The notes beneath the pieces were generated by a model, which made no database searches, was not told the origin of the DNA, and worked only from the letters and a program-made list of their open reading frames with translations. From Pseudopyrenochaeta lycopersici (Eukaryota > Ascomycota > Dothideomycetes > Pleosporales > Pseudopyrenochaetaceae), in contig NHZP01000003.1 in the NCBI GenBank assembly GCA_003313425.1, positions 930,001 to 994,000 on the forward strand: 64,000 bases of DNA, given 5' to 3'. Below are positions 52,802 to 62,269 of this stretch, in pieces (the first letter of the stretch is position 1; the number at the start of each line of letters is the position of its first letter). The translations under genes were made by a program, and so were the position numbers.

Positions 52802-53898
52802 GGCGATTGTGGTAGATTGGTGGTGGTAAGCAAAGCATACATTGTAGAGAGGCCTTGTGGGAAAGATGCCGAGGTACGAGGCCGCCGATCCCAAACAAAC
52901 TATCGATAAGCATCGTGCACAGTCGCGTCGTTCGCGTGGGCACCTAAGACGGTAACTCTTGGCATCGCAACCACTCCTCTATACAAACGGTTTGGCTGGG
53001 TGAATCGCTAAATATCGACTGACGTTCCCTATGCGATTCTACCCTGTAGTAACTTCAGGGCTTCCTACAAATCAGACAGCCACCAGATTCCACGGCTGTT
53101 CAGCCTTCTGGTATTAGATAAGAGCGACTACATGTCCTCGACCTACTGCACATTTGGAGGAGAGAATAAGACTGCTTGCCAACGAGGAATCTGTTCAAAC
53201 CATATGTCACCTCCGATAGCAACTGTTTCCAGAAAAAACACTCCTTCTAGTGAGAGACGTGGTACAGCTCTCCTACCCCATCCGCCCAGGAAAATGCTTC
53301 CGCTCGAGGTTCGGACTAGTGTCCTGGCGTTTCGGGGCCCTCGTTAAGGCTGCGTATTTTCGTTGCTTTTTAACCATAAGGCTGACGCCCTATTTCCCTC
53401 GGTTCTCCTCTAGGTACTTTGTTTTGTGTCTTGGGTGGTCACAAGACGAGGTCCTACTCCAGCGTCCAAGTAGGCAGTAACTAAGCCAAAATACATGTCT
53501 TCTAAGGTCCGGAGTTTCTCAAATAGCAGACTGGTATTGCATTGATGGGTAGTTTCCTATTGCTTCAACATGGTTGATGTTGTTCGCATGCATGTGTAGT
53601 GTTAGCAGAATGCAAGACGTCATCCATACGCGCTAGACAATACGTCAAAGACGACGCGAGCCATAAACAACTGAACAATCTAATCCAGATCTGGATTTAA
53701 GGGCATTGGCGAATTTCGATGATGCGTACCTACCGAGGTGTTTGCGAAGTGGGTTGTTCATAAGCTACAATGACCCGGATTTCGAAGGCATGGCTAGGTT
53801 TTCTTCATCCCTGACCTCATGTACATTCTCCAGTCTTGGACTTTTCAAATCTCACTCTTGCATCAGATATTTCCACGAAAGTTTCACTATCACGAACG
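52802..53898. other. Intergenic, no supported gene
   Basis: 1.1 kb between two outward-facing starts (thioesterase on minus, repeat-motif protein on plus). Open frames at 53132-53347 and 53250-53480 have no features. Confidence 0.45.
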
Positions 53899-54360
53899 AT
53901 GTCATCAAAACCCCATTCCAAGACTGTTCGCGGAACGCTCGACAACCCCAAAACCCAGGAAGCTATGAACTCGAATAAACCTATACCGCAACTCGGCGAC
54001 CACATATCCCTCAAGCCAGAGACGAGCTCCAAGCCTTTACCATCAAATGATTCTGCTCCACTGCCTGCACAAGGCAATATGGCCACATCAGAGTCTGCGC
54101 CCACGGTCTCTGACCCATACCGCAAGAAAGAGAGCCCCTCTTTGAATGGTAATAGATCAAAGAGAACTGGAAAAGATGATTCCCAAAACTTACCTCATTC
54201 CAAGGAAGTAAGAGGGACGTTGGCAAATGATGACGGGAAAAAAGTGAATACAACACAGTTGGGTGACCCGGCGAGTCTGAAGGTGGAGACTAGTGAGACA
54301 GAAATGGCAAAGAGTGTAGAGAGAGAGGGTCAGGACAAGAGTGGAAAGAGCAAACTATGA
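53899..54360 (+). CDS. Small hydrophilic protein with a duplicated RGTL...QLGD motif
   Basis: Single exon, 153 residues; an in-frame extension upstream to 53836 starts only with TTG. It is highly charged and polar, without membrane segments or cysteines, so probably disordered. A composite motif occurs twice: SKTVRGTL (residues 7-14) with QLGDHISLKPETS (31-43), and SKEVRGTL (101-108) with QLGDPASLKVETS (120-132). The linker lengths differ (16 versus 11 residues). The duplication and codon continuity make a chance frame unlikely. Possibly a stress-related or LEA-like fungal protein; I cannot name it. Confidence 0.7.
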   Translation: MSSKPHSKTVRGTLDNPKTQEAMNSNKPIPQLGDHISLKPETSSKPLPSNDSAPLPAQGNMATSESAPTVSDPYRKKESPSLNGNRSKRTGKDDSQNLPHSKEVRGTLANDDGKKVNTTQLGDPASLKVETSETEMAKSVEREGQDKSGKSKL

Positions 54361-54395
54361 CTTCAATGAGTACATCTATGAGATATCAAATATCT

Positions 54396-55497
54396 TTAGA
54401 GTATAGCAATGGCATTTGGTGGACTCGCCACACCACCTGTAACATTCAACACCTGACTCGTGAAGAAGAACGTCCACCGTTGGTGCCTCTCACACTCCTT
54501 TGCCAGCTCTTCTAGATCAAACAGTTCGCCAATAGGCATTCCAAAGCCAGAGAGTAGGATCTGGTGCATACTCTGTTCAGATGGCGGCCAAGCCTCGAAG
54601 CCAGGACAATCTCCTGCGACAGCAGCGATCTGAGTGTCCCAAAGGAACGCAAGCACTTTGAGCGTGCTCTCCAAGCCGGGATATTGAAAGGGCGACTTGG
54701 ACATGATGGATTTTTTGGTGGAGAGAGGCGCAGGCGCAAAGGCCGATGTAAATCCTACAAAGACTAAGTATTGTCAATGACAATAGAATTGTTCATGTTG
54801 CTGACCTGTGCGAAGCAGAATGATGTCGCCTGCTTGAAACGAGAATTTGCAGTCCTCTGCAATTTGCTTCATGGTATTCAACGATATAGCGTAGAAGTCC
54901 AACGGATCGTACTTGATTCCATTACGAGCAGCATAAGATACAAAATCGACTAGCACGCCTCGACCGACGATGCCTTGCTTTGCCCAGGCTGTTCACGCGT
55001 CAGTCAAGTCCGTTCGTAGACGCGAGATAACGTACCATGAATGCCAAGTCTAGTAGTCTTCTTGCTCAGAATTTCCTCTTGAGTAAGGCCGTTGTAGAAC
55101 CTTCCGTCGTCAAACCCCCAATGGCGAAGCCCATCCCACTGGCTACTCGTCTGCGTGTTGAAGGTAAGTCGGTCATCCTACTCAATCATTAATATGAACG
55201 TTCCTTCAATCTTGGTACTTTCCCACGACTGACATTCATATTCTTCCCCAGCTCATATATCTCATGCTTTAGAACCTCCCGAAAGCCGTCTCCAGCATAA
55301 TCCATCTGCTCCAGGGGCCAGTTTAATCCGACTCGTGTGCCAGTCCTAATCTCCTTTGCAGCTTCCAGTGTCCTCTCAACCGTCAGGTGATTCAGAGTCC
55401 CAAGTTCATCATCCGTGCCCCAAACGCCCCATGCTGAGTGTGGTGGATGCGAAGGGTCAAGTGGTAGTTCTGAAAACCTGGGGAATGGTTTTGTCAT
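54396..55497 (-). CDS. Cyclase-family metal-dependent hydrolase (kynurenine formamidase fold)
   Basis: Four exons: 55219-55497, 55036-55177, 54806-54988 and 54396-54754; 320 residues. The family (Pfam Cyclase) includes metal-dependent formamidases and isatin hydrolases. The start MTKPFPRFSELPLDPSHPPH leads to WGVWGTDDELGTLNHLT, then DDRLTFNTQTSSQWDGLRHW, which carries the metal-binding region in its fungal form, then RGVLVDFVSYAARNGIKYDP and FSFQAGDIILLRTGFTSAFA. DCPGFEAWPP and MHQILLSGFGMPIGELFDLE complete the C-terminus. The first intron is only 41 nt (55178-55218), unusually short, but its ends are GT-AG and it alone preserves frame. Substrate unknown. Confidence 0.85.
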
Positions 55498-56146
55498 GGT
55501 GTTGAGGAACTGCTTGCCAAACACCGCTCAACAAGGAATTGAAGTTTTTGTATAGCGACCGCACTCATCTTTCTATATCTATTTGATTTATTGTGATGGA
55601 TGTTTGTTCCGGGGTTTAGCATCTGAACTTGAACTTTGCGGGGAAGATGCGCGACGACCGGCTATCGAGATCCGCCAAAGCTGTGAAAGCGTGGCGGGCA
55701 GCGAAAAGTTTAAGTCTGGAACTACGAAGATACAGAACCTTCAATAGGCTAATCCAGGGTAAACGTGCAGTTCGATTTCTACTTTCAGGGTCACTAAATG
55801 TCCGGATCTGGTTGATGAAAGCTCCCCGGTGAGCGATTCTGGGAATTCCAACCAGGCAAAGGGTGACGCCCTCTACCCGATGTCTCCAGCCTGATATACT
55901 GTGCCCTGGCCATGATCTACACCGGCCCCAGTTCGAACATGAGGCTACGAATAATGTTGCATAAATGTGATTACGCTTCAAGGCTGATGATTCCCCATAT
56001 TTGTTGTCCCTGCATAAGATCGCCTGTGCCCCACCCTTCGAGGGGTAGCTCTGACGTTCAGTTGCAGCTCTCCCAAGTCAACAAATTATTCTACACTTCG
56101 CTTCTTCACATTTTTCAGCTCCAATCGATTTGATACTTAAGCCAAC
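55498..56146. other. Divergent promoter region
   Basis: 649 bp between the cyclase-family start (minus) and the inositol monophosphatase start (plus). No features beyond featureless open frames. Confidence 0.45.
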
Positions 56147-57126
56147 ATGGCGGACATCAATCTCCAAGAGATACATGACTTTATGATCTCCATTGCCAAA
56201 CAGGCAGGAGAGAGGATTGTGTCCGCGAAACCCACCACCGAGAACGCTGGCTCGAAGAAGAATTGTTCGTCATCTTTTGGCAATCTTATTCTAGAAATCT
56301 TATGCTAATGACTCAACACAGCTGTCGACCTCGTCACCGAAACCGACCAGGCAGTCGAGAAGCTGATATCCACCGAGCTCCGCAAAAAGTACCCCAACTT
56401 TGAGTTCATGGGCGAGGTATGCTCTGAACAGAAACCACAAGTCCCCGCAGAATACTCACACACCTCTAGGAGACATACAAACCCGGGGATAAAATCAGCA
56501 CAGCACCAACGTTCATTTGCGACCCAATAGACGGCACAACGAACTTCGTACACCGCTACCCTTACGTTGCCATTTCTCTCGGCCTGACCATCGACCTCGA
56601 ACCAAGAATCGGCATTGTGTACAACCCATTCACGCAGACGCTGTACTCTGCGATAAAAGGACAGGGCGCCTACCTGAACCAGACTACGAAGCTCCCGCTC
56701 AGTCCACCCACGCCGCTGGAGACGCTAAACAGCTGCCTCGTAGCCATAGAATGGGGCAGCGACCGCAGTGGGAATGATTACAAAGTAAAGAGCGAGACTT
56801 TCAAGAAGTTGGCTGCGACGAAAGAAGCCGGTGGAGGTATGGTTCACGGGCTGAGGAGTTTTGGTAGTGCAGCCTTGAATCTGTGTGGTGTTGCTAGTGG
56901 AGGATTGGATATATATTGGGAAGCTGGGTGCTGGGCTTGGGATGTTTGCGCTGGTTGGGTGATATTGCATGAAGCTGGGGGTGTCATGGTGGACGCGAAT
57001 CCAGGTAACTGGAAGCCGCGGGTGGATGAGAGGAGGTACATGGCTGTTCGAGGAGGAGAGGGGCAGAAGGAGGTTATTGAAGAGTTTTGGGGCTTGGTGG
57101 ATGGTGCTTTTGAGGTTGGCATCTGA
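56147..57126 (+). CDS. Inositol monophosphatase
   Basis: Three exons: 56147-56264, 56322-56416 and 56470-57126; 289 residues. The enzyme dephosphorylates inositol-1-phosphate to free inositol with Mg2+. Metal ligands are visible: Glu71/72 in FMGEETYKPG and Asp89, Asp92 in ICDPIDGTTNFVHRYPYVA. The second signature is YWEAGCWAWDVCAGWVILHE. VHGLRSFGSAALNLCGVASG is also conserved. The first intron uses a GTTCGT donor and restores NSVDLVTETDQAVE. Length matches the fungal enzyme; some fungal relatives act on quinate-pathway intermediates, but no qut cluster is present here. Confidence 0.92.
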
Positions 57127-57947
57127 GTCTGTGGGTGTCCCAACAAACTGAGGGTGATTAGACCTGGGTGATAGATTAGACATCACATTTATAGTCGGCA
57201 CATCAATATAGCGGCGGCCTAAGTTTCTCATTGCGCGCCACTAAAATCCTCCACAGCCAGTCTGTCCACACAAGCGGTCTCAATCAATCTGTTCCGCATC
57301 GGACTCTCCACCAGAGAGTGTCCTCCAGCACGGTCCTTCTCAACCATCATAGAACCAAGTTTCCTGAAATGAATGTCCCCTCCCGTGACCTATTCCACCA
57401 ATAACACACTTCCCATTCCATTTCCACAAGCGTGCACAAACAGAACAAAGGAAACACAGTTTCGAAAGGTTGTCATGTACTCTCTCCGCAAGCAGAGAGG
57501 GGATTTAGAAAGGAAACGCGTTATCGTCATGAGGAGAAGGAGGGATTAGGGGACGCGATGGGGGTGAGCAAACTCCACAGTAGTAAGAGAGATCAGATAG
57601 AGGGGAATGATGATGCAACCAGTTCAAGTACGCCGAGGAAATCAACGGAGAGGAGTCAACCCAATCCGTGTTTTTCTGAGGTTTTCCTTTCTTTTAGAGA
57701 GGGATGGTGAGCGAGTTGCATGAGCGCTTTGTCGCTGCTTGGCAATTTGAGTTGTTGGAGTTGTAAGTTGAAACAAGTTTGGGAACTCCGAGTGTGCGGG
57801 TGTGTTTGCAGTTGTGCTTGACGAATGTGATACGGTGTGCAGCCAGCCTTAGATGGTCCTAGGAGTACCGCGAGTGTTGCTGCTAGATGTTAGTTGGCGT
57901 CAAAGTCACAGACTGAAGCAAATATTAAGACAGAGAAGCACAAAGGC
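57127..57947. other. Convergent 3' regions
   Basis: Between the ends of the phosphatase and BTB genes. Purine-rich from 57500 to 57720. A possible short terminal exon of the BTB gene lies at 57849-57882. Confidence 0.45.
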
Positions 57948-58769
57948 TCACCTCGCGTCCACGAGATCATCGACATGGTTGCACATAGCCACAAACAAGT
58001 CAAAGAACAGTTTTCCCCCCATCTCCATCTCCATCTGCATGGTTCCACTACGCTTGAATGTTTTCCGGCTGCGGATAATCAGGGCGAGGTAATGAGCGCG
58101 CAGCCGCGAGTCACTATCTGGCGTGTTCTCATAGGCATACCGTGCGCTGCGCAGGATCGTGCCAACCTCGATCCCGCTCTGCAGGCCCTGCTTGCGCAGA
58201 GAGAGCTTCTTGAGCTCTTCTAGGCCGTAGCGATCGGCAGCGCAGTACACGGCTGTGTCACGGAGAATGACGTCGCCCACGCCAGAGTGGAAGAAGGTTG
58301 GCTCGACAGCGGCTGCGCGGTCGCCAGTTTTGTTGAGGTCGGGCGAGGTCATTGCGCCCTCGAGCATCCAGGTCTGCCGTCGCTTGTCGTGGACCAAGCG
58401 CGGATAGTAGTCACCTTTGTACAGATACTCAAGAATGCAAGAAAAGATCTCGGGCTCCTCCATGGGCAGATCGATGCGCCGATTAGCGGATTCGAAGAAC
58501 TGGCCCCGCAAGACTTCGGCGAAGTACGGGGAGTGACAGAGGACGTCTTCGTGCGCAGCAAATAGTCGCTGGTCAGGACCAACGACAACCGTCACAATGG
58601 CAGAGGTAAGGCTTGGGGACCCATTCTCCATCATCGGACTATCCTTGCGCGCATCCAGCTTCTCGACCATGACCTTTTGTTTCGAGGCATCGCGAAACGA
58701 TCTCTTCGGCTGTTTGGTTATCTTGCCCGAACGGTCCTTGGAGCTAGCAAAAGAGCGTTTTCCGAACAT
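57948..58769 (-). CDS. BTB/POZ-domain protein
   Basis: Single exon as modelled, 273 residues, from the ATG at 58769 (MFGKRSFASSKDRSGKITKQ); sequence further upstream in frame lacks an ATG. After a basic N-terminus, a BTB fold spans residues about 58-110 onward: VTVVVGPDQRLFAAHEDVLC, HSPYFAEVLRGQFFE, RRIDLPMEEPEIFSCILEYL and YKGDYYP. A C-terminal helical part follows (AVYCAADRYGLEELKKLSLR). Fungal BTB proteins of this type may be Cul3 adaptors. The TGA overlaps a good donor, AG|GTGAGC at 57951; splicing to 57849-57882 would replace the last residue with a tail near ASSNTRGTPRTI (283 residues). Confidence 0.82.
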   Translation of the reverse strand: MFGKRSFASSKDRSGKITKQPKRSFRDASKQKVMVEKLDARKDSPMMENGSPSLTSAIVTVVVGPDQRLFAAHEDVLCHSPYFAEVLRGQFFESANRRIDLPMEEPEIFSCILEYLYKGDYYPRLVHDKRRQTWMLEGAMTSPDLNKTGDRAAAVEPTFFHSGVGDVILRDTAVYCAADRYGLEELKKLSLRKQGLQSGIEVGTILRSARYAYENTPDSDSRLRAHYLALIIRSRKTFKRSGTMQMEMEMGGKLFFDLFVAMCNHVDDLVDAR

Positions 58770-60301
58770 TTTGAACGAAGAGAGGGATCGTAGCGAGCGA
58801 CGGATGGACTTGAAAAGAACGGACAGGTTAGTTTGACGCAGCGTGCATGTGAGGAGCTCTGGAAGCACTCTAGATTTCGCGCCTTTTTGTGAGAAAAAGT
58901 GCTGGATCCGAGGAGCTTAGTGTGTATCAACACTGGTGGTGAAGATGGCACACTTTGTTGTCGAGCTGAAGCTTGTCGAGAGGCGTAAAGGCTGAGGTGT
59001 GGGGGATGCGGCCTCTTAAATACTGGCCCTGCCAAGTTGTCATCCCTGCAGCCTGTTGTCCTAGCGCCGGGCTGTGTAGCATGCATAGCTACCTTTCTAT
59101 TCGTCAATTGCTATTTCGTCCTCCATGACTGGGCCCGGGGAGATGTCAGGCAGCGAGGCAGCGTTGTTTGCCGCTCATGATTTGGTGCGCTGCCAAAGAG
59201 ATGGAAGACCATGGAACTTCCCTGTTGTCCAGCGAGCTGGCAAGGAGGCTTGCTAAGCGATCCATGGACAACGCAGCAGCGTGACGTTGGCAGTGCAAGG
59301 AAGAGAACAACATAGAAACAGAGCTGACGAAAAGAGAGAAGGAGGTTAAACAGTAGTCGAACGGTTGGGCAGTGAGAATCTCTCCACAGCGCGCTCATGA
59401 GGTGCGCGTCGCGTACCCATCACGGTGTAACGTGATCTGCGAGTGAGCGGCCTCCACTAGCAACGACAGTGACTCACAACAGAGCCCTGGAGCAACTCAA
59501 TCCAGCATAGCGCGTGTGTTGCAGCCGTGGCAATGGTATGAAGGGTTTCTTCTGCCAACAGCCTTCTGTTGGAGTGTGCGCTGTCAATTGTCCTCTTGTA
59601 GGTACTTGTTAGCTGTAAACGGGCTCAGGAAGCCTATCGCTTTGGTGATGTGATAGACGGTCCAGATCTCTTCATGCCCTTGCTTTGACTCAGCAGAGGT
59701 AGGTTTTCCCGGGTCAGATGACGCAGCAAATAGTCCTTTATGCGACAGAGTGTAATCGACAGCGTGTATACAATGATGCAAGGTGAGACTGACGTGCAAG
59801 AGGGAATGGAGAATAGTGCTGCGGTCTGGCCATCGGAGCCGGACCGGATTCTTGGTTGATCAAGCCAAGTGAATGTCAATGCTGTCCTCATCTCTCATGT
59901 CGTCGGTAATACATGTGAGATGGCGCCAACAAGAGGACCAAAATCCATGTCCACAAGCAAAAGTATGTAACCCGAAGAGCTCCATTAGTAGTGATGGAGC
60001 GAAGGGTGCTAGGCTACCGGCCCGCTGGCGGAGCTTTGACTCTTGTTCTTCGTCATGCATGATTCGAATCTTCCCCACCTCTACAACGTTTCTTTTCACA
60101 GCTAGAGCTAACCGTCCAGCCTTTCACCTAAGAGCGCAGTGAAGGTCGTCTATCTTAATTTTACTTGGCGCTATTCCTTCTTTCCCCATAGAAGAGCCTC
60201 CTGGAATCCTAAATTGCGCCGCCAACCGAAGCGCGGTAATACCTTTTCAGACTGCACGTTGACTCAGAATCCCCGAACAGGACAACCAAGCTGCCGCCAC
60301 A
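58770..60301. other. Divergent promoter region, 1.5 kb
   Basis: Between the BTB start (minus) and the E2 start (plus). Open frames at 58718-59107, 59111-59398 and 59860-60142 are featureless. No repeat arrays. Confidence 0.45.
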
Positions 60302-60880
60302 ATGAGTACAGGAGCCAAAAAGCGAATCATGAAGGCAAGCCGCTCGTACGACGTGCCCAAAAAAGCAAGCAGACTAACCTGGAAACAGGAGTATCGCGAA
60401 TGCATGGCCGACACGCCTACAGGCATGAAGATCAACTTTGATGAGCAGAACATGACCAAGTGGGAAGTCTTGATGGACGGACCTGACCAGTCGGTCTACG
60501 CTGTATGTTTCAGAAGCCCAGGCGCCGGGGCAGGCAAGAAAGAGGGCCTGCTAACAGCTGCACAGGGCGGTCACTTCAAGCTCGAGATCACCTTCCCTAC
60601 CGAATACCCGTTCAAGCCGCCAGTGGTCAGCTTCCGCACCAAGATCTACCATCCCAACGTGAGCAACGATGACAAGGGTTCTATGTGCCTGGGTCTGCTG
60701 CGCCCAGACGAGTGGAAGCCACCGAACAAGGTGGTCGCTGTGCTCCGCCTCATTCAGACGCTGCTGATTGAGCCCAACCCCGATGATGCCATTGAGCCTT
60801 CCATTGCGAACGAGTACAGGGAGAATCGCAAGGAGTTTGAGAAGAACGCGAAGGACTGGGTTAAGCGTTACGCCAAGTGA
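60302..60880 (+). CDS. Ubiquitin-conjugating enzyme E2
   Basis: Modelled as 60302-60334, 60389-60502 and 60566-60880; 153 residues, the normal size of a class I E2. It carries thioester-linked ubiquitin between E1 and E3. The core is visible as GGHFKLEITFPTEYPFKPPV, KIYHPNVSNDDKGSMCLGLL with the HPN motif and the catalytic Cys, and LLIEPNPDDAIEP. Both introns are stop-free multiples of three, so the raw frame runs unbroken for 192 codons, but keeping them would insert 18 and 21 residues into helix 1 and the first beta-hairpin. The first intron (60335-60388, 54 nt) is GC-AG, with CTAAC before its acceptor; the second (60503-60565, 63 nt) is GT-AG with CTAAC. Confidence 0.9.
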   Translation: MSTGAKKRIMKASRSYDVPKKASRLTWKQEYRECMADTPTGMKINFDEQNMTKWEVLMDGPDQSVYAVCFRSPGAGAGKKEGLLTAAQGGHFKLEITFPTEYPFKPPVVSFRTKIYHPNVSNDDKGSMCLGLLRPDEWKPPNKVVAVLRLIQTLLIEPNPDDAIEPSIANEYRENRKEFEKNAKDWVKRYAK

Positions 60881-62269
60881 GCACATGGTTTGGCAATGGA
60901 CAAGGGCGGACGTCTTCTGGGGGCAGCGCTGTGTATGTCCGATATATTGCATTTGGGGCGTTCGGCGAAACTTGCATGTGGTTGGTAACCTTTCTGACCG
61001 GAGATGGCGAACAAGCAATGTGTACAATGGGCGAATGAGATTTGCGGGCCTTTTCCAGCTGAAGCGTCTAGCATCTCCGGACGAGTGAACAGGGAAGGCA
61101 TTCTCGGGTAGGCCAAATAAGATGAGTGCGGCCTCGTGTCGTCATTAGCAAATTTGCTCTGACCGTGCTGGAGAACGGGTTCGGGTGGTGAGACAGGGCC
61201 GCAGCGGATGCAATCCTTCGAGAAGACTCATGCTCGATGGTGATGTTCAGCGCCTTTGCCTGCTTGAGACAAGTCGACACGCCGACCACGTGTGAACTGT
61301 TCGCGAGAAGAGCATGAGAGCTCAGCACGGGCGCGCCCGAGCCAGCATACCCTGGCGCGAGCATGCTCGGGCTGCGTGAAGCTGCTCGCGAGTCAGCTGC
61401 TAACGGTGCCGTGCGCAGTTGTGGTCCCGAAGTGTTGGGAGCAGCCAAGCTTGTTAGATCTGCAGTGAGCCCCCTGAAACACGCTTCCATCACGTCGAGC
61501 AGACAATGCCAGAGTGCCACAAAGTATAATTCCTTGTCGGCAGAAGAGGCCCACAAGTGCAGCAAGAGTTGACCCCTGTGCCAATGAAGAGGTGCGGAAG
61601 AGGCGCCTGCGTGCCTGGCCCAAAACGGTGTTTGAAGGCCGCTAACCGGGCATGGAGGCCTCGATTGGCCCAGGTCGCGTCAATCTCGCGATGTTCTGCC
61701 TGCGCTGTGAGCGCTTATGCAACCCGTTCGACGATGTGCCGTCCGGTGTCAAGCAAGCAACAGCTCGTCTGACAAGCTCTACCCGGTCCGCGTCCTCAAC
61801 TCAGTGCTAGCGACGGGGAAGATATGCCGCCGGCTCTTGGCACCACAGCCAGAGTCAGTGAGCGTTCCATGTTGGAGCCCTCCGTAGATTTCCTGCTACA
61901 CTTTGGCCGCACTCCTTTCCTCACCACCGCCTGAACAGCCTCGGACCTGCCGGCACGCCACGCTCCTTATTCCTTCACGCTCATTGTTGTCTGCCTCCGT
62001 CTACGCGTGGCCGTTGCCATTGGGCCCCCGTTCGCGCTGCTTTTTTGGCTCCATCACGCTTGCCCTGCCCCTCGAGCGTCTCCACCTTCAACAGCAGTTC
62101 CTGCACCCATCTCCGCCCGCGCGAGAATAAGCTTTGACTCTCCACTCCTCCGATCCGCCCCCCGAGAATGTTGCCGCGAGTCCTCACCAAACCCGAGCTG
62201 CCTGCATTTCCGGTCGAATGAGCGCGTCTCCGCCGGCTCCATAGTCCTCCCTCAGCTTCCCACCACGCA
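60881..62269. other. Intergenic, promoter region of the last gene
   Basis: 1.4 kb, CT-rich from 61880 to 62260 as in a long 5' UTR. Open frames at 61068-61565 and 62007-62708 overlap and lack features. Confidence 0.45.
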
